Source: Isoetes taiwanensis
Taxonomy: Eukaryota; Streptophyta; Lycopodiopsida; Isoetales; Isoetaceae
Length of the DNA stretch: 64,000 nt
Direction: 5' to 3'
Assembly: GCA_021234155.1 (NCBI GenBank)
Contig: JAJEKV010000004.1
Coordinates: 29,483,305-29,547,304 of the forward strand
Shown: positions 1 through 11,280 of the stretch, in pieces
How the letters are laid out: each line of letters begins with the position of its first letter
Position numbering within the stretch: position 1 is the stretch's first letter
Program-made: the position numbers and the translations under genes
The notes under the pieces: generated by a model
Seen by the model: the letters and a program-made list of their open reading frames with translations, nothing else
Database searches by the model: none
What the model was told of the DNA's origin: nothing

Positions 1-190
1 TCCCTCTTAATGCATTGCTGGGTCTAGTGTTATTAGATTCCCATCCCTAGAGTATTCATCCCGCTCCTATGTTTCCCTTCCACTCCCTAAAATTTTTCTT
101 ATTACTGCATTGTTTGTCTACATTGTTGTTTTTTCCCTCGTTTATTGGATAGATTCCTACCTTGCGAGTTGATGATATCCCTAATTTCAG

Positions 191-502
191 ATGGGCATGC
201 CATTACCGGAGTCCATTGCCAGGGTGACAACTAAGATAAAAAAGTTCCTATATATAACAATTAAATCACATGGAGATGGGTTATACCACGTTGAATATGG
301 TTGGATTCAGGGATCCTCGAAGATTCTTTTTGACATGTTAGCTGTGGAGCGCTTTCTCCCGACCTCCTTCCTCAATAAACTAGAATTAATAGAAACAAAT
401 TACCCAGCACAGCAGGTGCCATATCCTACTATCTTGAAAAGTACCTGGGTTGTATCTCCATTGACCCTGCAGGTTTTTTCAAGGTGGAGACCGAGAAGAT
501 AA
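191..502 (+). CDS. Helitron copy 1 accessory ORF 1, unknown family
   Basis: I recognise no family. The product begins MGMPLPES and about three quarters of its first 72 residues match the products at 27433-27687 and 36999-37253. Shared blocks are KIKK, LYITIK, LYHVE, GWIQGSSK and FLNKLE. All three copies sit about 1.3 kb upstream of a Helitron Rep/helicase gene, after a pyrimidine-rich stretch ending in CAG. A frameshift near residue 75 moves the rest of the conserved tail (LEKY, then FFKVE) into another frame that stays open to about 558, so the ancestral protein was probably 115-120 residues. Conservation between diverged copies suggests it once coded for a real protein; its role is unknown. 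Confidence 0.5.
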   Translation: MGMPLPESIARVTTKIKKFLYITIKSHGDGLYHVEYGWIQGSSKILFDMLAVERFLPTSFLNKLELIETNYPAQQVPYPTILKSTWVVSPLTLQVFSRWRPRR

Positions 503-691
503 ATGTAGGATTGAAGTTGGGATATTTCGTGATACCTAAATCCATAATCAATAGTTGATCACGTTTGGGTCGTCAAATGTACTTTTTTTATTACTTTTAA
601 TGTATGAATATTTTTGGGAGTAGACGTAGGGATGTGTATGAGTGTGTTTGAAACTACTTTAATCTAGTGTTTGTCTTTTGCATTGTAGTAG

Positions 692-847
692 ATGGCGGAA
701 TTGGTTGAAAATACAATTGATGCTATAGTCGAAGTAAATAATGGCATTGGTGAATCCACAACCGTTCATGATGTGGATGGAAAATTAACCAATGACCGAA
801 AACGTCGTAAAGGTTTTGGGATGACTGCCAAAAATGGTAAATTTTGA
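692..847 (+). CDS. Helitron copy 1 accessory ORF 2 (MAELVE protein), unknown
   Basis: A 51-residue frame starts at ATG 692 directly after a splice-acceptor-like TTGCATTGTAG. It opens MAELVENTIDAIVEV and becomes lysine/arginine-rich (KRRK). The equivalents at 27917 and 37483 open MAELVERTAKAIVEL after the same acceptor-like motif. This spacing suggests an exon rather than a free-standing gene, possibly joined to the coiled-coil frame just downstream. Function is not known. Confidence 0.4.
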   Translation: MAELVENTIDAIVEVNNGIGESTTVHDVDGKLTNDRKRRKGFGMTAKNGKF

Positions 848-910
848 AAGTACAGATGAAACCAGATTGTCTTGCATATAGCATCGTACAGAATGCACGC
901 TCCCTCAATA

Positions 911-1099
911 ATGACAAAGAAATTGCAATTGCACGTCGATAGGCTCTCTAATGAGTTAGATAAGATGTCTAAGGATAATATCACCCTTTCAATCAGTATT
1001 AAGAGGCTCCTTGCACAGTTAAACCGTCTTCATCGACTACCGCAGATTGTCAAGGCAAAAGATGCTATCATCAAGGCAGTTTTGGGAGGAGAGATGTAG
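911..1099 (+). CDS. Helitron copy 1 accessory ORF 3, leucine-rich coiled coil
   Basis: The frame from ATG 911 encodes about 62 residues beginning MTKKLQLHVDRLSNELDKM, with leucines spaced as in a coiled coil and a basic second half (KRLLAQLNRLHR). About 70 percent of residues match the frames at 28035-28226 and 37601-37792. It may be a second exon of the MAELVE protein, since the two frames overlap or abut in every copy. Predicted to be a small oligomerising protein; what it does in the element is unknown. Confidence 0.4.
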   Translation: MTKKLQLHVDRLSNELDKMSKDNITLSISIKRLLAQLNRLHRLPQIVKAKDAIIKAVLGGEM

Positions 1100-2724
1100 A
1101 CGCCTTGGCCCCTTTTAACATCTATAAATCGAACAATGGTTCTTTAATTAGATAATCATGCTATGACTATGGACCTATTAAAGGATACATGTATTTGTGA
1201 TATAAATTTGATACCATTATAGACCCATTACAATAGTTCCCATAAGCTATGCGTTGTGATGTGAATTATGTCTTATGCCATTGATCCCATAGTTAAAAAA
1301 AAAAGAAAAAATATATATGCGTTATTAACTCAGATCTACTAATGAACGATGAGTTATATAGCAGATCTATTGAATGGTTGATGAATTATGCTAGTGGTGG
1401 ATCTGTTAAATGAGTGATCAATTATGCTGATAATGTCATTTCTCTAACTCCAACTACAGCCACCCAACTTCAAGGCTGCTCCACATTCTACGAGGGGACG
1501 CATTTCCAAAGGAAGCTAAACCATGTAAGTTATTCTTCTATATTGTCATGCTCGAAAAGTTTGCATGTTCACAACAGTGAGCGATTTGAGTATGGATGCT
1601 AATGCATCAAACTCCGCTGAGAATCATGCGGAGACGAGAGGAATGAGACGTTATACAAAATTGCAAGCCATGGCAAGAGAGCATGCTAATGGAGGTACAT
1701 CGCTTTGTACCAGTAGTAGATTATAGGGAGAGGAGACAACAGAGGGCTAGAGAACGATATGCAAGTCTGAGTGAGGATGCTCGAGAGGGGGTGCATGAGA
1801 GAGCAACGATCAAGACAACGTCAACCTAGGACGATGAACACGGCTAGAGTTGGAACAGATGAGGATGCTCCAATCCCAAGTGTGGTATCAACTAGTGGAA
1901 CTGGGCTTCTCGATGGGTCACCGGCAAGTGTGGGCGAGCAAACTACGTACAAAGCAGGATGGTATGCAAGGTTAAGTGAGGAGGATAGAGAGAATGTACG
2001 CCGTGCATGGAGGGAACGTTATGCGAACCTATCTTCTGAAGCTAGGGAGAATGTACGTCTGAAGGATAGGGAACGACACGCAAACTTAGAAGGTGTAGAA
2101 ACATCGTCTACATGTACTGGACAACGACATGCAAATGTAGAAGCTATAGAAACATCTTCTATCTTATATTATAATGTTTTGTTTGGATCCAGCCCTAGAT
2201 CGGGCGGCCCAGGTTTTGAGTTAAAATATTAATGGTCGAGATGCCTATGATTTTGTTTTGTTTTCTCGCTCTAGCTTAGGGCTTCCTCGGCTATGGCAGA
2301 TCAGGGCAAGGTCTGCAACAGCCATGGCAGCAAAGCTTGGCGTTTAGGGGTTAGGATATTTCGTTTGTCTAATACAGCTATCCATTTTCGGTGCTGGATT
2401 GGCAGAAGAAGATGAAGCAGAGCTTCTTGGTGAGTCTCGGTCATGGGGTTGCTCATTCAACTGAAAGGTTTTCGTTTCTCTGTTTTCGCTTCTTTGTAGG
2501 TATGTTTCAGGCCTTTTTGAAAGGGTATTTTAGTAACTCAGATCATCTGCACCAGAACAAAATGAGGAAAGAGCAATGCTTCTTGATGACTAGAAGAAAT
2601 GGAGAGGAGCCCTAAGTCTGACGGTGTGGATTTAATTGGTTTAATCGGACGGTGTCGATCTTTTGCAGCATCTTGGATCTACCGGAACTGCTTCGAAACT
2701 TAGAGCTTAGGGTCTATCCAAAAC

Positions 2725-2907
2725 GGCCCTCCTTGGTCTGACTTCGACAAAAGCCATTTTTAGCATCCGATCTCGGGAGTCTGTTTTGGCAGATGCATCT
2801 TCCATTTCGACCTTGGCTTTACGCAACTGTATGAAGCCTTCAATGAACAGGTATGCCCCTTCATGCAGAAGATCGAACAGAATAGGGCTTTCAAATATTG
2901 GCTGCAA
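2725..2907 (-). other. Exon-like ORF inside the nested Helitron
   Basis: The minus-strand frame reads as plausible plant protein (PIFESPILFDLLHEGAYLF, then KAKVEMEDASAKTD) but I cannot name the family. A second candidate exon lies on the plus strand near 3000-3078 (SSATEEETIPVV, followed by GTAAGA). These may be captured host exons. No full gene can be built from them. Confidence 0.25.
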
Positions 2908-3817
2908 GATTTAGTTTAGCATGTTTTGATATTAATTTGGGTTCTTACATTCTGTAAAACATTGCTTAGAACCCAAATTTGTTGCTCCACAAGGGGCTTG
3001 GAGTAGAATGTTCAGCTCAGCCACAGAAGAAGAGACTATCCCAGTTGTTACTGCATGGGAGCTGAATGAAAGAATGTAAGATTTGAGTGATTATTCTCAT
3101 ATTTGCTTATAAATCATATTTGCTTATAAATTTTGAGTTCTCAATAATCAGCGTGACACATAAAACATGGTTGATTTCAAGTTCAGTTTTAATTCTGAAG
3201 GCAGATATAATTCTACAAAAGGCAGCAGCAGGATGACATTGTTTCTCCTGTATTTTAATGTTTGCATAGCATTTAGTTATGCAAAATTTTAGCCTGGACA
3301 AGGAAGTCTATTAAAAGTTAATTGCGGATGTCTTTGCTCTTGGGAGTCAGAGTGCCCATATGTAATGGAAGCCAACAATAAGAACACACATGCCTATTAT
3401 AGTAATACTTTTCGCCACCTTCCCTTTACAAAGAAGCAAGGCGCCATCCCATGGAATTAGCTCTTAAGATCGTTTTTAAAATTAGGAGTGGACAAAGTTT
3501 TTCTGTCTATGTTGTGTCCCTATGTGGCTATAAGGTGTTCCAGATAGACAATCGGTTCGGGAGATTCTTTATTTCCAGGGTAAGACAAAGGCAGATGATG
3601 TATTCAATGACTTATTCAATAATCACTGACTCTTTATAAGACATAGGTTTGTTTGATAAGTGCCATTCCAAAGACTATTTGAACTTATATTGTCTTGGGA
3701 ATCATATTGTCTTGGGAATCGAGAGGCTAAGTATCCAAATGAACCAAATCCAGTAATCCCGCTGAAAAGTAAAAATGCATAACACATAATTTATTTGGAA
3801 CATAGGCTTTGAAAATA

Positions 3818-4010
3818 GACTCTGGAGCTTCGATGTGGAGACCGTCACAATTCTAGGAATACTAGAATAAATGGACTCTGGATCTTCGATGTGGGGCTGT
3901 CACAATTCCAAGAATACTAGAATAAATGGACTCTTGCATCTACGATATGGAGGCTGTCACAATTCTAGGAATACCTGATGTGGAGGCTGTCACAATCCCA
4001 GGAGTACCTG
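3818..4010. repeat. Short tandem repeat, about 56-bp unit
   Basis: Units start near 3818, 3875 and 3930 with ACTCTGGA/ACTCTTGC and share CTTCGATGTGG and GTCACAATTC(T/C)A(G/A)GAATAC. A fourth partial unit begins near 3974. It lies inside the nested Helitron. Confidence 0.8.
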
Positions 4011-7000
4011 ACAAGTTAACGTGATACTTTAAACTATACTTTAATGTGAACTATTCGTCTTGAATGATACTTTAATGTGAACTATTCGTATGATACAACA
4101 TACCAATCTCCATGGATCCTTTTTTTTCTTTGATCATTTCTACTAAGAAACCCCTTGATTTTAATATCAACTTTGTGTATGACGTCTTAAAATGCCATAT
4201 TTAATGGCCTTTTTTCCATTTGATCATTTCCTATGCATTTTACGTATGTATTATGCATATCTATGGGTTTATGTTGCAAGTTTATTTCTGACCATTGATT
4301 TGGCAAATATACCGAGGTTTATGACGGATCAATGATCAAAAACCTCCTTACACTTCCAATGGTGCAAAATAGACCAATGGTGCCAGATAATAAATAATGC
4401 AATACTTTAACAAATGGAAGAAATGTAAAACCTTTAAAAACCACAGAGGAACACAAAAATCTAGCCCAAAAAAGGAATATGACTTCTAACTGCAATTAAG
4501 CTCCTCAAACATGGAAAAATATACAGTTTGGCATACGATACGTCCTAGAAATCATAGTCCCAAGCGTGTGAGAATTGCCCTCCCACAATACAAAATGAAA
4601 TATTGCAAGTTTATTAATGCCCTTTTTTCTGTTTGATGATTTCCTATCAAGAAACCATTTTATTTTGGTATCAACTTTGTGTGACTTTGTTTATTTCGAT
4701 ATCGAACGTAGTCATGGGCATATTCGAGCATGTGCCATATTCAAATCACAATTAAAACGAACCAAAAAAGGAAGAAAAATGCACAACATATTATGACTGC
4801 AAGAAACTAGATTTCATTTGTGAAGTATGAATTCTGGGTAAAGTACATATTATACTCTAGCCTGTGTTCAGCAACGTTGGGAATTATTACTAGTCTATAC
4901 TGATGTGGAAGTAGGCAATGTGGATGGCGACTCAATGTCGAGGGTACGGGCGCATTGGCAAGCACATTCCCTCGTTTCCAGCACATGCCCAGCACATGAG
5001 ATTAGCAAGCAATCGAATATTCACGATGTGTACATGGAATAAGCGATGCACGTACTGTCATATTCCATTGTTAAACGTCGAACTTAATGGGTTTTGTTGT
5101 AATAAGGGTAGGTGGTTATTACCACATTTACCTCCTTTGCCGGATGCATTGGTCAACTTATATGGCACACCGGGTTTCAACCATGTGTGTAGAAAGATAA
5201 ACAAATTATTTTGCTTTAGTGTGCTTGGAGTCGATGGGGAGTTTGTCAACTTGGATTTTCCTTCGTCAATGACGATCATGGGTCATACGTATCATCATTT
5301 GCTCCCAACGAGGGACACTGGGAATCCCATACATTGGTATATATATGATGATTCGCAATGATATTCACAAGCGGGCTCCACGGAGTGCCATTCCAATGGA
5401 TTGGAGCTATCGATATAGGGCAAGGCTATTGCATGAGGATAGATTCCTTTGACTAGGTCGTTTATGTGGGGAATACCTGGTTGACATGTATTCCAGGATT
5501 GAGGACGCATGCCTAAATTACTTTAGGACATCCGCCTTCCGAAATAGGAGAATTCAATATGATGAAGACTATTCTGAGCGCGAAAACGATGAACAAAATG
5601 ACGCTATCTTGCCTTCATCGTTCTTGGGATGCCAAAGATGGTGTTATGTACAAGTTGCAGATGCATTGGCACTTTCTAGGTCAAAGGGCCGTCCAACTTT
5701 ATTTGTTATAATGACGACGAATACAGACTGGCCAGAGATAAGGACTGTCCTTAGACCTGGACAAAATGCGTCTGATAATCCTATGGCTGTTGTCCGCTAT
5801 TTTTATGGATGACTGCAACGATTAAAGGAATTGCTGCATAAGTTTTTCCAGCGCGTGTCGTACATAATTACGATAGTAGAGTTTCAAAAGCGAGGACTTC
5901 CCCACGCGCATCTTGTGTTGCATACCGAACCAGACATATCAATAGAATGTGGTGATGATATTATATCTGCAGAACTACCAAGTGATCCGATTATTCGGGG
6001 ACAGGTTCAAAAATTATGATTCATAGACATTCTGGTAGATGTTCACCGCGCAATTCCCCTTGCTACTATAGTTATCCAAAACCAGTTGATCCAACAACCC
6101 ACCTTGACTCAAAGGGCTATGTGCAATACAAGAGACGGAGTGTGGATGATGCATGGGTAGTTCCGTACAATGCTTTTTTACTCCATGAACTCGACTATCA
6201 TATTATGGTTGACATCTCATCTACCGTGCATGTCTTCTTTTACCTCTACGGTTACATATATAAGGGCTTTCACACTGCAAAATTTCAGATATCTCAAGAA
6301 AGTCATGCACATGAGGGGATACCCTTGGGTCCTAGTCAACAACGAGCTCAGACCATACAAGAAACACGTGTGAGTGGCAAGCATACAAACCCTGACGCAG
6401 GTCAAGGTTTTGAGCACACTTCGCGAGGCCATACTACTGGAGCAGGTCGAAGGAACGAGATACAAGAGTACTTAAAGGCCCATTATCTTTCGGCCATGGA
6501 GGCATTTTGGAGAATAATATCATACAACATCACACACAAATCCCCTGATGTTAAATGTCTACCTCTATATTTGCTGCGGCCAAATACGAGGTCGTTGTTA
6601 AACCGATACTTCTTACGACCTCTTGACCATGTATTCAATACACTTACGTATATCCAATATTATGAACAATACACATTGACAACATGCAATCCATCGTTAT
6701 TATCTGAATCTGGATCTTATTTAGAACAGGAGCAACACGGATTTACACGAAATGTCGTGAAAAAACGGACGAGGCAACCATTGGTATGTAGGATATGTCT
6801 ATTATTATCTCGGGTCGGCGAGGCATTCTACTTAAGACAAATTTTATTGCATCGTCCTGCAAGAACATGGGATGAACTAAAGATAGTTAATGATCAACCT
6901 TATGAAACATACCAACAGGCTGCAGAGGCAGAGGGTTTGCTCGCAGCACACAAAGAAGCAAAGCTAGTTATGGAGGAGGCAGTTTCTCTATCATTGAGTC

Positions 7001-7440
7001 CTACTCAACTACGTTTCCTTTTTGCCTTGTTATTGCTCGACCAAGGTCCAGCAACTAAATTATGGTCTACGTTCCAAGTGCCTATGAGTCTTGATCTATT
7101 AGATGAATATCCAAACGATGATGTAATTTCTTTCAATGAATCTCTCCACTTAGTTAATAATATTCTGCTCCAGCACGGCACTCACATCATGGCATTTGGT
7201 ATTCAGTTGCACCATTGTATTGGAAGAGATGTGATGCATGAGCTAGAAAAATTTTCTGACCACACATCGTATTTAAATTCTGCATTGGAAATGTCAGCAG
7301 GACCATGTATAAAAGCATATTTTAAGCAGGAGGAAGAAAGAGCTTATGACTGTGACATCTGTCAGAATTAGAGCATCATTTGGCTTATCGTTGTCCTGCA
7401 GATGCATTTAGCCACACAACTTACATGGGAAAGTATTGTG

Positions 7441-7897
7441 AAGTAAAATTTCATCTTTGAAAATGATGGAAATACAATACCACAATCTTGTAGCTATACT
7501 CGAACTCTTTAGCTGTTTTAAGTGTCTTATAGTTCTTGACAACAGCTGCAATCATCTTTTTCCCATCCTGATCAGCACCTGAGAATTCATCATTAGAGCT
7601 CTAGCAGATATTAAGATTGGATACGGAGTGAGAAAATAAATACAACTATACCCCACTGCAAATATAGTAGAAAGATCTCTTTCTTGTTTATGACTCAAAA
7701 ATCAATCGAATGTTATGTCTCAACTAAAAGCGTACCTTATAGATCACTCCTGCAATATTGCGAGTCAGAGTGCCCTCGTAGAACTTCTTGCCCCAGTCAT
7801 TCTTCATTGCTCCTACCATAAATTTTGCAGTTGTGCCTCCAGATACAACATTCAATGGGTACCATGAAGGAACCTGTATTGAGTCCGATGTTTTCTT
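7441..7897 (-). pseudogene. HHL1-like chloroplast protein, two-exon fragment
   Basis: Two minus-strand exons are visible. The first (about 7897 to 7736) contains SWYPLNVVSGGTTAKFMV followed by GTLTRNIAGVIYK and ends at a GTACGC donor. The second (7578 to about 7441) follows a TTCTCAG acceptor and contains AAVVKNYKTLKTAKEFEY. This resembles the WYPL..GGTTAK..RNIA.VIY region of HHL1, a thylakoid protein that protects photosystem II in high light. That name is from family knowledge, not a search. The phase between exons does not fit without a small indel, and the N and C termini are missing. It sits directly against the broken end of Helitron copy 1. Confidence 0.55.
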
Positions 7898-7902
7898 AGG
7901 AA

Positions 7903-8381
7903 CCTCTCTTGTGTATGTATGCCAAGTGTGGATGTCTGGAGCATGCTCGCCTAGTTTTTGATTCTTCGCCAAAGCAAAGTGTGGTATCATATGGAGCAAT
8001 GATTATTGGATATTCCCAGCGTGACAAAGGTGATCTTTCTTTGCAATGTTTTCACAGCATGCAATGTGAGGGCATAGAACCAGATAAAGTCACATTTTCA
8101 AGCATCTTGAAAGCTTGCGGCAACGTTGAAAGATCATTCATGAGCAAATAATAGAAAGCAGCTTGCAGTGTAATGTTTTTGTTGGGAGCAGCCTAATTGA
8201 TATGTATGCTAAATGTGATAGCTTGGAGGAGGCATTTGGAGTCTTTAAAAAATCACCAAATAGAACTGTAGCCTCCTGGAATGCCATCATTTCTGGGTGT
8301 ACACAACAGAGTGGTGATTGTGCCCTAGAATGCAACATGCGGGCATATATCCCAATAAAATCACATTTTCAAGTGTTTTGA
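7903..8381 (+). pseudogene. PPR protein fragment (PLS type)
   Basis: Pentatricopeptide repeat proteins bind organelle RNA. The frame from 7903 gives MYAKCGCLEHARLVFD, then VVSYGAMIIGYSQ, then GIEPDKVTFSSILKACG. It breaks at 8148, and the next repeat (SLIDMYAKCDSLEEAFGVF, ASWNAIISG) continues one frame over. That is about three repeats of a protein that normally has ten or more. No start, no DYW domain and no introns are visible. It is transcribed away from the HHL1 fragment only 10 bases off, which points to a patchwork of captured fragments. Confidence 0.8.
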
Positions 8382-8682
8382 AATGAACCAATTTTCCAAC
8401 CTGGATGGGTCTACTTGCCTTGGTATTTTATCCTCTGGCGATTGTAATGGTGGTTATTTTCGACTATATCCTCATGTGGACATAATCATATCCTTAGAAT
8501 TAAATTCCGATTGAACAAACTCCCATCAAACAATCATTTTCTGGGACACTTATGAAACTAACATGGGCTCAAACTTCACTCTTGGAAAAGTAGGCGACTT
8601 GAGAATAACATTTCGCAACGAATCAAGATTTGAATTTTTCAAAAGTACCATTAGCTCAACATTTACTCTTAAATGTCCACCC

Positions 8683-8935
8683 AGGGTTTTAAGTGTCAGA
8701 AATTAGGTTATAGAGTTGAAGACATACCTAGAAATAATGGCAGACTGCATAATTGTGGGCAATGTGGATTTGGATGCAAAACAGGATCAAAACAATCCAT
8801 TGCCGAGACATGACTTTTAGATGCTGCATCTACCGGAGCAATTATTCTGACAAGTTGCAAAGCAGAAGGAATCCTCCTTGTAGCATGAACTGCAAAAACA
8901 CGCTATAGAACTCGAGCCAAGACCCTAGTTGTCCA
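8683..8935 (+). pseudogene. Long-chain-alcohol oxidase (FAO-type) exon, broken
   Basis: The frame contains CQKLGYRVEDIPRN, then HNCGQCGFGCKTGSKQS, then GAIILTSCKAE. This is the cysteine-rich stretch typical of plant membrane long-chain-alcohol oxidases (GMC oxidoreductase family), which oxidise fatty alcohols. The tryptophan expected after IAET is a TGA stop (about 8812), and a second TGA follows near 8888. Only this one exon-sized piece is present, so it is a gene relic. Confidence 0.65.
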
Positions 8936-11034
8936 GAAGCGGCCTCTCTGGTCCGCCGGTTTCGAGAGTGGTTAGACACCTAAACAAACATATCAAATCC
9001 AACCACCACTCTCCCTCAAGAAAAAAGAAAAAACTAAAATGAAGACATCACTCAACATCTCCCCTAGCAAATAATACGTCTAATTCCTAAAGAACAAATA
9101 TAGGCAATTATTAAGCATCCCTTTCAAATGTCTTAAGGTTTAATACACTTGAAGACTTGAAGACCTTATTAAATTTATTTCTAGTTTGGAGCACTATGCA
9201 TTAAAGAGAAAATTGAAAATATGTTCAATTGGGTACTGCATTTAAGATAAAATTCAATTATTGCCAGAAAAAAACAACTGGCAAAATTATTGGCGCGCTT
9301 CATTATTTCAAGTATCCTTTCAAGAATGTGCCAGCAAATATTATTTACTTTGGAGAGTTCAACTCGTGCAACATGCTTGGCCATTTGGAGCAGGAAATAT
9401 CCATCCCTCGAAATGTAGTATTATGGAAACTATTATTGGTAGAGATACTATGATCAAGGCAAATGTCGTCTCTTTTCCACATTTTACAGGCATGCAAAAG
9501 CATTATAGAATATAGCAAATACATCGACAAATGGACACTTAAAAGTGGACAGTTAATATTCATGTTATGGGTGGAAACTTAGAGGAGGAATGGCAGTAAT
9601 GCAAAGTTTGCTCGATATGTGAGTTGGTTGATTGTGCAGCACTCTCAATCCTTTGATTTGCATAGTCGTGTTGCCTGCAAGGAAATGAGCTTTGTGGATG
9701 AAGGTTTTGTGACATGCATGTCTGTAAATGATTGCTTCTACCAAGTTTGTCACACCATGATGATTTCCAAATGCCATGATAAGCTGCTATAAACCACAGG
9801 GAAGGAAGAAAATACCAAATTTTTAAACTATTTCTTGGACTCTATGGAAATTGTGCAAGTTAGAGAAAAAATCATATTGATTTGGTTTGGCTACCCGCCT
9901 ATAATTGGCTCTTAGTCAGACATGTCCTTCTGATCATGAACAAGAAACTTTAAGTTGCTTGGCATATCAGCTTTCCATCTACGGGGAGCTCGTATTGATA
10001 GGATTAAAATTGAGACGATTAATATGCTGCATGATACTGTGATGTGTTGTGTTCACAATTTCTTCTGCCTCTCTTGAGGACCAGGATAGTCATAATTTAA
10101 GCATAAGAGGACCAATCAGGTCGTAAATGACTTGTACTATGCTATGTGAAAATTTTGAGTATCAAGATAAAAGAACCAAACCACAAATGTGGGCCTGCGT
10201 ATCTTTATAGATGCAGAAACATATGTCACCACTTATTAGTTACAACGTTCACTTCATTAACTAGCATAATCATAGTTGCTTATAATGAAGAATATATACC
10301 CAGAATGCTTTCGATGCATCAAAAACTTATCCTTGTTGAGTGGCTTATTCAGAAGGCAACTCCTTTGCAGATGTCTTTCATTAAAACTATTCGATCTAGC
10401 ACCTTCTCCCTAGTAAAATAGTGATGGAAAAAAAAAGCTTTAACAGGACTCCACACAAAACAAACAAGATCCAACACAAAAAAAACAAAACATGAAAACA
10501 CACTTTCGGGCCACCGGAGGGCAACTCGTCGTGTGCAGCACCTTGTTTACAATAGGTAGCTTTTGGCCTTTTGGAAGGCAAGCTTGGAAACTTGTACTAC
10601 TTATCATGCTGTTTTGACATGAAGAACAGAGTTGTACAAATGGGTTAAGGGTGCATATGGTGGTTTGGGGTGGACAAGAGTGCAAATGTTTATCACAATT
10701 TTCATGCTCCCTGTCATAAAGGACTGAGATTTCTATTAGAACAAGGAGCAGGTTTGATATGCGGATCTCTTGTTGTTTAATCCCGCTAGTTGGGAACATA
10801 GAAGTAGCCCCAAAAACCCTATGCCAGATTTAAAATTGCAAATCTTCTTTAAATATGATGCCTTCATACTGCATAATGCATTATCGAACTCTCTCACAAC
10901 TCCCATCTCCTTAAGCTGATCTAGGCTACATCTACAGAACTTGAAATGGTCAATTTAAATAATAAGTCGAATACTCTACTGCACCACATGCTTGTGTTCC
11001 ATATAATATTTCTAGACATGGTGCATTCCTACAG
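8936..11034. other. No recognisable gene
   Basis: AT-rich DNA with only short unrelated frames on both strands. A minus-strand stretch near 10980-10790 (LDQLKEMGVVREFDNA) reads like protein but I cannot identify it, and it has no clear start or splice sites. Confidence 0.5.
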
Positions 11035-11272
11035 CCCGGGGGATTCACATAGAAGACCCGTATAAACCTAGTGAGTGTGTGGAAGGGGGTTTTTCTCGAT
11101 GTTTTCATACGTATACCAGGGGTTTAAATCCCCCTCTTACTGACATTCTAGTGTATTTTCTCCATAGAAGGGGAGTTTTTTCAACACTTTTGCATACGTA
11201 TATAGAGGTGTTTCTTCTCACCTTAAGCGCGCAGGTGGCATATGCTAATGTGATAAAGGTGAATCCCCCAGG
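11035..11272. mobile_element. Miniature inverted-repeat element, 8-bp target duplication
   Basis: The 238-bp element starts CCCGGGGGATTCAC and ends GTGAATCCCCCAGG, a 14-bp terminal inverted repeat with one mismatch. TCCTACAG flanks it on both sides (11027-11034 and 11273-11280). An 8-bp duplication suggests the hAT superfamily. Inside is a direct repeat of about 35 bp (AAGGGG...CATACGTATA at about 11089 and 11168). It has no coding capacity. Confidence 0.7.
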
Positions 11273-11280
11273 TCCTACAG

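Larger units (their letters stand above)
2162..4893. mobile_element. Nested non-autonomous Helitron (TC...CTAG)
   Basis: This 2732-bp insert begins TCTTATATTA and ends ATTATTACTAG, the TC and CTAR ends expected of Helitrons. It lies between A (2161) and T (4894) with no target duplication. Removing it rejoins the host RepHel frame at the same length as intact copy A (TSSIYTDVEVG here, TSSSYVDVQAG there), so both edges are set to the base. The 3' hairpin normally found before CTAR is weak (only a CAACGTTG palindrome at 4872-4879). It encodes no Rep or helicase. It holds exon-like ORFs and a small tandem repeat, as gene-capturing Helitrons often do. Confidence 0.65.
1592..7371 (+). pseudogene. 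Helitron copy 1 Rep/helicase (RepHel), broken
   Basis: Helitron transposases nick and rejoin single DNA strands with an HUH-type Rep domain and unwind DNA with a Pif1-like helicase. This copy matches the intact frame at 28760-32041 along most of its length: GWYARLSE repeats (1950-2080), the CTYC...FCC cysteine cluster (5050-5110), the HUH motif GLPHAHLVL (5898-5925), the Y2 region YLYGYIYKG (6238-6265) and the EYLKAHYLSA block. It is split by a nested element (2162-4893), has lost about 290 bases near 5395 and carries stops near 5361, 5452, 5810 and 6017. The helicase is missing: similarity ends near 7290 (LNSALEMS), before the Walker A motif. Confidence 0.85.

Noticed and set aside
3818-4010. 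CRISPR-like array
   Set aside because: Units are diverged and directly adjacent without unique spacers of constant length, and the genome is a plant.
2155-4898. 5-bp target duplication TCTAT around the nested insert
   Set aside because: That model would shift the host reading frame, while the Helitron A/T model restores it exactly.
10440-10799. 119-residue minus-strand frame
   Set aside because: No recognisable motif, no splice context and low-complexity stretches; probably chance.
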